The notes beneath the pieces were generated by a model, which saw only the letters and a list, made by a program, of their open reading frames with translations, did not search any database and was not told where the DNA came from. DNA of 8,054 bases from Sulfurimonas sp. (GTDB lineage: Bacteria > Campylobacterota > Campylobacteria > Campylobacterales > Sulfurimonadaceae), in the NCBI GenBank assembly GCA_015663215.1, contig DQSP01000040.1, positions 1-8,054 of the forward strand, given 5' to 3'. Of this stretch, positions 1 to 8,054 are shown piece after piece. A program made the position numbers and the translations under genes. The stretch's first letter is position 1. The number at the start of each line of letters is the position of its first letter.

Positions 1-1
1 G

Positions 2-1458
<1,457 letters not shown>

Positions 1459-1469
1459 AATGTTTTTGG

Positions 1470-1475
1470 ATTATA
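1470..1475 (-). promoter_or_regulatory. guaB -10 box candidate
   Basis: A perfect TATAAT (context GATATAATCC) sits in the gap between the ancestral end of the GGDEF/EAL gene (1519) and guaB. A transcript would begin near 1463, leaving about 15 untranslated bases that hold the AAAGGA site before the ATG at 1447. No TTGACA-like -35 is visible at the expected distance. That is common in Campylobacterota, where vegetative promoters rely on the -10 and AT-rich upstream DNA. I see no hairpin terminator in the gap. Confidence 0.55.
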
Positions 1476-1518
1476 TCTATATTGTGCTAAAAAAGAGGTA
1501 AAAGTTATTCTTAAATGA

Positions 1519-3371
1519 CTATAACCAATCTTTTAGAGGTTTTGGTTTCCTAGGAAATAACCTTGTCCATAAGTGATACCTATCTCACGAAGAGCATCAA
1601 GATCCTCTTGCGTTTCAACATACTCAGCAACAGTTTCTTGGTTGTTTAGTTCTGCTATCTCATGAATGTATTTTATAACCGCTTTATCTGTTGGGTCTGT
1701 ATGCATATCTTTTACAAAACTTCCATCTATCTTTACTACATCAAAAGGCATCGATTTGAGGTACTCAAAAGAAGCCATACCTGTTCCAAAGTCATCAAGT
1801 GCAAGACCTATACCGACATTTTTAAGCCAGAGTATAAACTCATTTGCTTTTGCAAAATTACCAACAGCAGAAGTTTCAGTAACTTCTAGTTCAAGCTTAT
1901 GCCATGGAAAACTAAAGTGTGTTACAGCCTCTTTTACTTTGGCTTGAAAGTCTGGATTTGTGAGTGAAGAGCCTGCTAGATTTATGTGAGCAGAGTGAAG
2001 TTTTTCTATATGACTAGGATTTTGTGTTACAGTCTCTAAGTAAGTCCATAAAACCCAGATATCTATCTCGTGCATATGCTGGTAACGCTGTGAGAAGGAG
2101 CGTTTAGAAGAGCTTCTTTGATAAAGGATGCAGTTTGAAGCTCTTTAGTGAATCTTTCTGTTATCGCATCGTCTGGATTATAAACATATGCTTTATTCCT
2201 GCCTTGTTCTTTGGCACTATGTAGTGCAGAGTTTAGAGCTTGAATCAACTCTTTAAAAGTGTACTCAAAGGGTTTAAAATGAACAAACCTGATGCTAGCC
2301 GAAACACTATAGGATTTATTCTCAGAACTAAAGCGAAAGTCATGTAGTTTGAGAAGACTTTTTTCTAAAACATCCAAACCATTCTCTTTAGTAGAGTTTT
2401 TTAGAAGAACCATAAATGCATCACCATCTACTCTGGCAAATACAGAGCCTTGAGGAAGTGTTTTTGGATACTCACTAGCTATCATCTTAAGTAACTCGTC
2501 TCCTGCTTGATGTCCTGCTGAGTCATTTATTAGCTTAAACTGGTCAAGATTGATATGAAGAAGATTATATCTTGTGTCTGATTCATCTTTAAGTGCTGTT
2601 TTTATCTGATCTTCTATGAAAAAACGATTTTTTATACTTGTAAGTTGGTCATGTTCTGCTTGGAAATGTAATTCTTTTGAAGAGTCTGCAACTTGTTGCA
2701 TTAAAGTGTTGTAACCATTAAAAAGTTCTTTTATCTCATTTTTTGCATCTGTTTGAACTAAAATAATATTTTCATGAGTTGGATCACTTTTTTTCATAGC
2801 ATTTAAGGGTTGTGTAAAAGGTTTTGTGTAGTTCGCACCCAAGAAAAAACTTACAATCAAACCCAAGAGAAGAGCAAAAGGAAAGATAGTTATGATACTC
2901 CAAACTATCTCTTTTTGTGTTTGTTTATGTTTTCCTAAATCAATATCTACAAGTGTATATCCATAAAGATAACCGTCAATTATAAGTTCTTTTTTTACAT
3001 AAAGACTCTCAGGTGTAAAGAGTGATAAAGTTTGAAGTATCTCTTGCTTATTTTTTTTTAATATTTTTATCTGTGCCATATTTATAGACTGTTTCATTGA
3101 GGTCATTGACTAAGATTATTCCATTTACATCATTAAAAGCACTGAGTCTATAGCTGATGTCTGCAAAGGCATCTGTTGTTGGATTGAGTATAACTTTTAA
3201 GAAGTCGTTATTTAAGGACTTTGTAACGGCTTCTACTTGTGAGAGTGCAGTCTCCTTACTTTGTATTTTTTGAATATTTAAAACAGTAAATAGGGTTGTG
3301 AATTCGACAAGGGTAACAACTAAGGTCATTATCAGAATGAGTTGCCATTTAATACCAAGTCTATTCCACAT
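1519..3371 (-). pseudogene. Decayed membrane GGDEF-EAL cyclic-di-GMP protein
   Basis: Three consecutive reading-frame pieces are one former gene. From the start at 3371 (AAAGGA eight bases upstream, overlapping the rhodanese stop) it encodes a transmembrane helix (about 9-32), an extracytoplasmic sensor region, a second helix (about 156-178), a GGDEF domain and an EAL domain, an architecture reminiscent of LapD. The GGDEF site is degenerate (DGDAF near 315-319), although the LDQFKLINDSAGHQAGDELL region is well kept. The EAL part retains NLAGSSL, the ELEVTET glutamates, LALDDFGTGM, VVKIDGSF, AEYVE and GQGYFLG. The lesions are an extra A in an A9 tract (3051-3059), a deletion plus frameshift near 2075-2100 that removes the start of the EAL domain with its EAL motif, and one missing base at 1546-1548. 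Reading on after restoring that base gives PKPLKDWL and a TAG at 1521-1519. Presumably it once bound or hydrolysed cyclic-di-GMP. No full-length product is possible as written. Confidence 0.9.
3051..3059 (-). repeat. A9 homopolymer tract with frameshift
   Basis: Nine adenines in the coding strand fall at codons 105-107 of the GGDEF/EAL gene and lead straight into a TAA (K-K-K-stop). Removing one A gives I-K-K-N-K-Q-E and joins the upstream frame to the long downstream frame. The tract could be a slippage site, a fixed mutation or a base-count error in the assembly. Confidence 0.85.
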
Positions 3372-3382
3372 ATAAGTTTCCT

Positions 3383-4243
3383 TTACTTAGTCTCTTGCAA
3401 GTTAATTACAGGCAGTCTAAAATCATTTCCCCATTCTTTCCATGAAGCATCATAGTTAGATACATTGTATCCAAGTTCACGTAGTGCAAAGTAGTTTGTC
3501 GCAGAGATTTTACCTATGGCACAATAAAGAATGATTTTTTTATTTTTATCTAGGTCTTTGTAAAGGTCTTTAAGGTCTGATAGCTCTTTTAGTACTGAAC
3601 CTTGATTATCTGTATCTATATTGTGACTTGCAGGAATATTTATAGCCTCTGGAATATGTCCAAAACGTTTAGCAGAAGAGACTTCTCCCTCATAAGCTTT
3701 ATCTGGACGGGCATCAATGATAACCTGATTTGGATTTTTTGTTGCTATTTGTGTTGAGAACTTTGTAGCTAGTCTGTTGTTATCAATAATAGTCACATAA
3801 TCGCTTTTAGTTACAGTGGGTGTTTGTGTTGATGTCTCAAAGTTTTTATTTGACCACTGCTTATATCCTGCGTTTAAGAGTTTTACATCTTTAAACCCAT
3901 ACACTTCTAAAGCCCAAAAGAGTCTTGCTACATCAAAGAAAGAGCCATCATCATAAATGACTAATTTGTCATCTGCGTTTAAACCTAAGTTTTGCACAAT
4001 TTTTTGCATTCTAAAAGGGTCTGTTAGTTTACCATTGACCTGCATATTTGCATATGTAAGAGCTATTGGAAAGTTTAGTGCACCTACTATATGTCCTTTT
4101 GTATAAACATCATTTGCTCTTGTGTCTAAAAGTTTATAAGCTGTTTTGTGTTTATTAAAGTCAGATGCTTCTATTTAAAGTGAGTTTGCTTAAAGGTTAA
4201 ACGTGAGAAGTAAGAGTGTAAAGATAGAAAGTAGTTTTTTCAT
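3383..4243 (-). pseudogene. Exported tandem-rhodanese sulfurtransferase with two stops in the signal peptide
   Basis: The natural start is the ATG at 4243, with AAAGGA seven bases upstream. It opens a lipoprotein-free signal peptide (MKKLLSIFTLLLLTFNL), which is interrupted by in-frame TAA codons at codon 18 (4192-4190) and codon 23 (4177-4175). From there the frame is open to its TAA at 3385. The protein has two rhodanese-like domains. In the first (about codons 26-136) the cysteine position is replaced (VIYDDG), as in the inactive N-terminal domains of this family. The second (about 155-280) has DARPDKAYEG, RFGHIPEAINIP and an active-site cysteine at codon 241 (LYCAIGK). Such proteins transfer sulfane sulfur; export would place it in the periplasm. 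A start at the internal ATG at 4045 would lack a ribosome binding site, the signal peptide and the start of the first domain. The GGDEF/EAL gene follows after 11 bases, so the two were probably one operon. Confidence 0.85.
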
Positions 4244-4250
4244 TGTAAAA

Positions 4251-4256
4251 TCCTTT
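4251..4256 (-). promoter_or_regulatory. Ribosome binding site of the rhodanese gene
   Basis: AAAGGA is followed by seven bases and then the ATG at 4243-4241. This strong site shows that translation originally began here, upstream of the two in-frame TAA codons, and not at the internal ATG at 4045. Confidence 0.75.
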
Positions 4257-4307
4257 AATTGAAATAGTCTACATTAAAAAAGATAATATCTACCTATAAT
4301 AAACAAA

Positions 4308-4724
4308 TTATAAATACATTATCTGAGAAAGTAAAATAATGATGACTACTAAGCTAAATGGGAAGATATGAGCCTTAAATACCCAAGGCTGGATCCCAAA
4401 AAACTTTTGATTTATACCACGAAAACCAAGCCATAAACCTAAAGAGGCTTTGATACTTAATATGATTTGAAAATAACTGAAGCCATCATCACTAATCTCA
4501 CCAAAAACTTGTGAGAAAAGATAGAGTCCACTTGCAACTGCAACCATAAGAGCATAAGGAATGACTTTACGGACATGCACCATAATGGCTTCACGAGCTT
4601 TTTTATGTTCTTCTTCACTTAATCCTTCTTGCATTTTAGAGAGAAAAAGAATATCCACAAAAAGAAAACCTCCATAGATAAATACAGAGTAGATGTGGAT
4701 GGTGTGTATGAGAGTATAGAGCAT
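4308..4724 (-). CDS. Four-helix integral membrane protein, CopD-like
   Basis: A 138-residue hydrophobic protein with four predicted membrane helices at about 7-29, 52-72, 84-101 and 117-137. A charged loop (KMQEGLSEEEHKKAREA) lies between helices 1 and 2. Histidines at 7, 10, 50 and 119 lie in or near the helices, as in small CopD- or haem-binding-type membrane proteins, but I cannot prove a ligand, and the family assignment is inference from overall character. Its ATG overlaps the gatA stop codon by one base (TAATG) and has no clear Shine-Dalgarno site, so it is probably translated by reinitiation from gatA. About 64 bases separate its stop from the rhodanese gene start. The frame is intact, unlike the two genes downstream. 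The function is unknown. Confidence 0.8.
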   Translation of the reverse strand: MLYTLIHTIHIYSVFIYGGFLFVDILFLSKMQEGLSEEEHKKAREAIMVHVRKVIPYALMVAVASGLYLFSQVFGEISDDGFSYFQIILSIKASLGLWLGFRGINQKFFGIQPWVFKAHIFPFSLVVIIILLSQIMYL

Positions 4725-6067
4725 TACGCTTGGTAATTTAACTCGCGTTCAAGTGAGAGAGAACCATCAAAAAGTGTCTGCTCATCATAGGCATCTGCTA
4801 TGAGTTGTAGACCCACTGGCATACCATCTGCATTTTTCATCACAGGAAGAGAGAGAGCTGGAAGACCTGCAAGGTTTACACTGATAGTGTAAATATCACT
4901 TAGGTACATATCCATAGGAGTAGCAAGTTCGCCAAATTTTGGTGCTACAGTTGGAGCAACTGGAGAGAGTATTAAATCTACATCATTAAATATTTTTGCA
5001 TAATTGTCTTTGATGATATGACGAGTTTTTTGTGCTTTTACATAGTAAGCTTCGTAGTATCCACTTGAGAGAACAAAGTTCCCAAGCATGATACGGCGTT
5101 TAACTTCATCGCCAAAACCATTACTTCGCGTTTTGGTAAAAGTATCTTCAAGGTTTTTCCCTGTGACACGGTTACCATAACGGATGCCATCATAACGAGC
5201 AAGGTTTGTAGTCGCTTCAGCAGTTGCAGTTATATAGTAAGCTGAGATGTCAAACTTAGAGTCTTTCATCTCGTGTTCTACTATAGTGTGACCTTGCGCT
5301 TTAAGTGCTTGTATTGCTTTTGCATAAGCATCTTTTATATCTTGGTTTGCACTCTCTAAGTACTTTGGAAGAATGGCAATACGAAGTTTTCTGTCCGCGT
5401 TTAAAGAGGGTGTTACTTTATCATCTTTGTTGGCGTTTGTAGAGTCTTTCTCACATGAACCGCTGATGATGTCATAAAGGATTGCAGCATCTTCGACATT
5501 TTGCGTAAGTGGACCTATCTGGTCAAGGCTAGAAGCATAAGCACCTAAACCATAACGTGAAACGCGACCATAAGTAGGCTTCATTCCTACTATTCCACAA
5601 AATGCAGCGGGTTGGCGGATACTTCCACCTGTGTCACTTCCAAGTGCAGCGATAGCAAGACCAGCACCAACGGCAGCGGCAGATCCACCAGAGCTTCCCC
5701 CTGGAACATACTCAGAGTTAATAGGGTTAAGTGTTTTACCATAAAAGCTAGACTCAGTAGTAGAACCCATAGCAAACTCATCCATATTTACACGGCCAAA
5801 TGGAGAAAGCCCTGCATCTGTTAGTTTATTGATAACAGTTGCATTATAAGGTGCGATGTAGCCTTGAAGGATGTTAGAAGCAGAAGTAACAGACCAGTCT
5901 TTTACTTGAATATTGTCTTTGATGGCGATAGGCACACCCTCACCGACATTCTTCACATCGATGTAAGCGTTTAGCTCAGGATTAGCTTCTATTTTTGTCT
6001 TTAAATCATCTTTAAATTTTTTAAGTTCATCTTTATTAAGTGTAAGTGCCTCTTTTAATGTAATCAC
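4724..6067 (-). CDS. gatA: Aspartyl/glutamyl-tRNA amidotransferase subunit A
   Basis: Catalytic amidase subunit of the GatCAB complex. It releases ammonia from glutamine so that GatB can convert Glu-tRNA(Gln), and often Asp-tRNA(Asn), to the correct amidated form. The 447-residue protein shows the amidase signature. Lys50 lies in VPIAIKDNI, the cis-serine Ser125 in [11 protein letters not shown], and the nucleophile Ser149 in [15 protein letters not shown]. The spacings of 75 and 24 residues match the known GatA triad. The C-terminal [25 protein letters not shown] is also typical. It is a little shorter than many GatA proteins (about 480), mainly at the N terminus. The start is GTG at 6067, five bases after AGGAA, with an extended -10 promoter just upstream. 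gatB and gatC are not in the window. It overlaps the membrane-protein gene by one base. From memory, gatA also lies next to guaB in Helicobacter pylori; here three genes separate them. Confidence 0.96.
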   Translation of the reverse strand: MITLKEALTLNKDELKKFKDDLKTKIEANPELNAYIDVKNVGEGVPIAIKDNIQVKDWSVTSASNILQGYIAPYNATVINKLTDAGLSPFGRVNMDEFAMGSTTESSFYGKTLNPINSEYVPGGSSGGSAAAVGAGLAIAALGSDTGGSIRQPAAFCGIVGMKPTYGRVSRYGLGAYASSLDQIGPLTQNVEDAAILYDIISGSCEKDSTNANKDDKVTPSLNADRKLRIAILPKYLESANQDIKDAYAKAIQALKAQGHTIVEHEMKDSKFDISAYYITATAEATTNLARYDGIRYGNRVTGKNLEDTFTKTRSNGFGDEVKRRIMLGNFVLSSGYYEAYYVKAQKTRHIIKDNYAKIFNDVDLILSPVAPTVAPKFGELATPMDMYLSDIYTISVNLAGLPALSLPVMKNADGMPVGLQLIADAYDEQTLFDGSLSLERELNYQA

Positions 6068-6072
6068 TAAAA

Positions 6073-6077
6073 TTCCT
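6073..6077 (-). promoter_or_regulatory. gatA ribosome binding site
   Basis: AGGAA lies five bases before the GTG at 6067-6065. It supports the non-ATG start, and no ATG in this frame lies near the N terminus with a comparable site. Confidence 0.7.
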
Positions 6078-6099
6078 ATTGTTTATATTAATAGCAGTG

Positions 6100-6108
6100 A
6101 TTATATCA
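6100..6108 (-). promoter_or_regulatory. Extended -10 promoter of gatA
   Basis: TGATATAAT is a perfect TATAAT preceded by TG one base upstream, in the 51-base gap between the unknown gene and gatA. Transcription would begin near 6093, giving a leader of about 25 bases that carries the AGGAA site. No recognisable -35 is seen, which an extended -10 would not need. This suggests gatA and the membrane gene can be transcribed separately from purKE. Confidence 0.6.
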
Positions 6109-6118
6109 AAATGTAGAT

Positions 6119-6784
6119 TTAAGGAGTATTAACGAAGTATCTCATATTAATACCTGAGAGTGTATCACCCCATGCAATGTAAGTTATTTTACGACCAGCT
6201 TCAACGAAAATATAATTATCCCCGAAGTAGTGCTCAAGTATGTCAATAACTTTAACACTTTTAGGAAGTGTAACTATCCACACAAAACCGATACGTTTAA
6301 GTGATGGTATCTCTTTTGCACTTCGCATTATGTCTCTTATAGCTGTCTCAATTGTTTTACTATCATCACTCTCACTAAACTTTGAGAACTCAACTAAAGC
6401 TTCAAAATTATCTGTCTCATCTGTTACTTTTTTCCATCTGTCATGTGGAAATTTCTCTAAAAAATTGTAATCACCTTCTCGTTGCTTTTTTAGACAGAGA
6501 CAATAAGCAGTTTTTAGTGCAAGCGGTGCAGTCTCTTTTAACTCTTTTATCTCTTTGGTAGTGTATGTATGTTTGGAAAAACCATCCCCGTCAAAAAAGC
6601 CCATCGCTTTTAGATTTTTAAGACTCTCTTCATCTTTGATTCTATTTATCTCGTTAACAATTGCGATAGGATAGTTTCCTACCCAAGTCCATTTACTGTT
6701 TTTTTGAAGAAATTCAATTGTTTTTCTACTGTTTTGAACACCGTTATGTATGTCACAAACAATTTTTTGCATTATATTAGCCAT
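6119..6784 (-). CDS. Protein of unknown function, 221 residues
   Basis: I do not recognise this protein. It is soluble, with no signal peptide or membrane helix, and rich in charged residues. Features seen are a tryptophan pair KWTWVGNYP near 31-39, a GFFDGDGFSKHTYTT stretch near 62-76, a cysteine pair AYCLCLKK at 95 and 97 plus Cys10, and a C-terminal half that alternates hydrophobic strands and helices (GFVWIVTLPKSVKVIDIL near 166-183, NYIFVEAGRKITYIAWGDT near 190-208). The ATG at 6784 lies four bases after the purE stop. The Shine-Dalgarno site is weak, so translation is probably coupled to purE. A second in-frame ATG at 6772 is an alternative start. The continuous frame and its tight packing after purE argue that it is a real gene, but the position alone does not show a purine role. 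Confidence 0.8.
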   Translation of the reverse strand: MANIMQKIVCDIHNGVQNSRKTIEFLQKNSKWTWVGNYPIAIVNEINRIKDEESLKNLKAMGFFDGDGFSKHTYTTKEIKELKETAPLALKTAYCLCLKKQREGDYNFLEKFPHDRWKKVTDETDNFEALVEFSKFSESDDSKTIETAIRDIMRSAKEIPSLKRIGFVWIVTLPKSVKVIDILEHYFGDNYIFVEAGRKITYIAWGDTLSGINMRYFVNTP

Positions 6785-6788
6785 AGTA

Positions 6789-7316
6789 CTACTTTTTAGG
6801 CATCTGCTCTAAGTAAGATGTTACTCCAAGCTTTTGTAAGTTTTCAGACTTTTTGTCCACTTCTGCTTTTATCTTTAGCTTGTAAGCTGTAATCTTTTCT
6901 CTTAAAGAATTATCCATAGCTCCAATTATTTGAGCAGCAAGTATTCCTGCATTTTTTGCACCATTTATAGCTACAGTTGCAACAGGAACTCCGCCGGGCA
7001 TTTGTACTATAGAAAGTAGTGAATCCATACCATCAAGTGAAGAGCTTCTAACAGGTACACCGATGACAGGAAGTGCAGACTCAGCAGCCACCATTCCAGG
7101 TAAATGAGCCGCTCCACCAGCACCAGCGATGATGACTTGAAGACCTCGACTCTCTGCACTTTGTGCATATTCTACTAGTTTAAGTGGTGTTCTATGAGCT
7201 GAAACTATATCTACTTCATAAGCGATACCAAACTCTTCACACATTGCCACAGCAGCACTCATAACTGGGAGGTCAGAGTCACTCCCCATAATAATTCCAA
7301 CTAATGCTTTACTCAT
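6789..7316 (-). CDS. purE: N5-carboxyaminoimidazole ribonucleotide mutase (class I PurE)
   Basis: Moves the carboxylate of N5-CAIR to carbon 4 to make CAIR in de novo purine synthesis; family members form octamers in the cytosol. The 175-residue protein has the hallmark GSDSDLP at 11-17 (phosphate binding), SAHRTP at 39-44 with the catalytic His41, [15 protein letters not shown] at 64-78 and [30 protein letters not shown] at about 82-111. It is of the short, single-domain bacterial type, paired with PurK as expected. The ATG overlaps the purK stop by four bases (ATGA). An AAAGGAAG site within the end of purK lies about nine bases upstream. The lysine-rich tail after about 145 is a modest extension. 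Confidence 0.97.
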   Translation of the reverse strand: MSKALVGIIMGSDSDLPVMSAAVAMCEEFGIAYEVDIVSAHRTPLKLVEYAQSAESRGLQVIIAGAGGAAHLPGMVAAESALPVIGVPVRSSSLDGMDSLLSIVQMPGGVPVATVAINGAKNAGILAAQIIGAMDNSLREKITAYKLKIKAEVDKKSENLQKLGVTSYLEQMPKK

Positions 7317-8054
7317 ATCTTTTTACTTCCTTTGATTTTTAAAATATTTTTTGCTCTCATCGCTTTTTGTAATGCTACATCTATGTCATCATCTAAAACA
7401 GTAATGTGTCCCATTTTTCTAAATGGTTTAGTGAATGTTTTACCATAAAAATGAAAAGAGAGCTCAGGAATCTCTAGTGCATCGTGAATACCATCAATAA
7501 ATGGCTCACCAGCATAACCCTCTTCTCCAAGGAGATTTACCATAACAGAAGGGGAGAGTAGTTTTGTGGAACCAAGAGGTAAGTTTGTAACAGCTCTTAT
7601 TATCTGCTCAAACTGAGATGTTGCACAGGCTTCAACTGTATAGTGGCCTGAATTATGTGGTCTTGGAGCGATTTCATTTACAAGTATTTCTCCACTTTTA
7701 GTTAAAAAAAGCTCAACACCAAAGATACCAACACCATCAAGTATTTTTATACATTTTGTAGCTATTTCTACGGATTTTTTTTCTATGTCTTGTGATATTT
7801 TAGCGGGTGCCATGACTATGTCACAGATATTTGTTCTATCATCAAAAAGCATCTCAACAACAGGGTAACATTTAATATCGCCTTGTTTATTTCGAGCTAC
7901 AATGATAGCTAATTCTTTGTCTATGTCTACGAGTTCTTCTATGAAAGACTCTGTATCAATAGCATCTTTAACATCATCTGCACTTCTTAGCATCTTAACA
8001 CCATTACCATCGTAACCCTCTAGTTTTGCCTTTTGCACTACAGGAAAGCCAAAC
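7313..8054 (-). CDS. purK: N5-carboxyaminoimidazole ribonucleotide synthase, C-terminal part
   Basis: ATP-grasp enzyme that carboxylates AIR with bicarbonate and ATP to give N5-CAIR, the substrate of PurE encoded next. The frame is open through the right edge, so only about 246 C-terminal residues are present of a protein usually near 350-390 long; the start lies outside. The visible part begins [18 protein letters not shown], the ATP-binding glycine-rich loop of the family. It continues with the metal-binding residues in GIFGVELF (Glu at about 114) and [16 protein letters not shown] (Asn and Glu at about 126-127), then the C-terminal [12 protein letters not shown] motif. A GTG at 8038 in this frame is an internal valine codon, not a start. 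The stop overlaps the purE start in ATGA, so the two are translationally coupled. Confidence 0.95.
   Translation of the reverse strand, partial: FGFPVVQKAKLEGYDGNGVKMLRSADDVKDAIDTESFIEELVDIDKELAIIVARNKQGDIKCYPVVEMLFDDRTNICDIVMAPAKISQDIEKKSVEIATKCIKILDGVGIFGVELFLTKSGEILVNEIAPRPHNSGHYTVEACATSQFEQIIRAVTNLPLGSTKLLSPSVMVNLLGEEGYAGEPFIDGIHDALEIPELSFHFYGKTFTKPFRKMGHITVLDDDIDVALQKAMRAKNILKIKGSKKI

Noticed and set aside
1662..1947. Two overlapping plus-strand open frames opposite the EAL region.
   Set aside because: They are shadows of the conserved EAL codons on the minus strand, with no start signals.
2063..3106. The middle and last pieces of the GGDEF/EAL gene as independent genes starting at 3106 and 2075.
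   Set aside because: Neither ATG has a Shine-Dalgarno site, and each starts inside a conserved region that continues upstream in another frame.
3383..4045. Rhodanese gene starting at the ATG at 4045.
   Set aside because: There is no ribosome binding site, the first rhodanese domain would lose its start, and conserved rhodanese sequence (YKLLDTRAND, GHIVGALNFP) continues upstream in frame to the ATG at 4243.
4175..4192. Programmed readthrough or recoding of the two TAA codons.
   Set aside because: Two TAA codons five apart with no visible stem-loop or known readthrough context are better explained by mutation; selenocysteine uses TGA.
4283..4301. Two TATTAT sequences upstream of the rhodanese gene as a promoter.
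   Set aside because: The gap is extremely AT-rich, neither copy is a perfect -10, and no spaced -35 is present, so I cannot tell them from chance.
5590..5824. Short open frames on both strands inside gatA.
   Set aside because: They overlap the amidase signature region in other frames, and the composition follows from the gatA codons.

Overview
The window is AT-rich DNA with every supportable gene on the minus strand. It reads right to left as purK (cut by the right edge), purE, an unrecognised gene, gatA, a small membrane-protein gene, a broken rhodanese gene, a broken GGDEF/EAL gene and guaB. The GuaB sequence begins with the MRI...RALTFEDVL pattern I recall from Helicobacter and relatives. 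Together with the AT-rich codon use, AAAGGA-type ribosome binding sites and TATAAT boxes without clear -35 boxes, this points to a Campylobacterota bacterium, probably Sulfurimonas-like. The genus is inference.

Right part (6119-8054): purK and purE overlap by four bases (ATGA) and encode the two enzymes that turn AIR into CAIR in purine synthesis. Four bases after purE comes a 221-residue soluble protein I cannot assign.

Middle (4308-6108): gatA has a convincing extended -10 promoter in the short gap before it, a GTG start with a good Shine-Dalgarno site, and an intact amidase catalytic triad. It overlaps by one base (TAATG) a 138-residue four-helix membrane protein.

Left-centre (1519-4243) is the notable part: two adjacent decayed genes. 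The first would encode an exported tandem-rhodanese protein, but its signal-peptide region has two in-frame TAA codons while the rest of the frame is open. The second would encode a membrane GGDEF-EAL cyclic-di-GMP protein. It has a +1 shift in an A9 tract, a deletion that removes the first part of the EAL domain including the EAL motif, and a one-base loss just before its C-terminal tail. The flanking genes are intact, so decay is confined to this gene pair.

Left edge: guaB (IMP dehydrogenase, first step from IMP to GMP) is complete, with its stop codon one base from the edge. It has its own TATAAT box and a start best placed at the second of two nearby ATGs. The intact genes are nucleotide synthesis and tRNA-amidation housekeeping functions. 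I see no CRISPR array, RNA gene, mobile element or clear terminator, and no evidence of a new defence or other novel system. What deserves a second look is the decayed signalling/sulfurtransferase pair and the orphan protein between purE and gatA.
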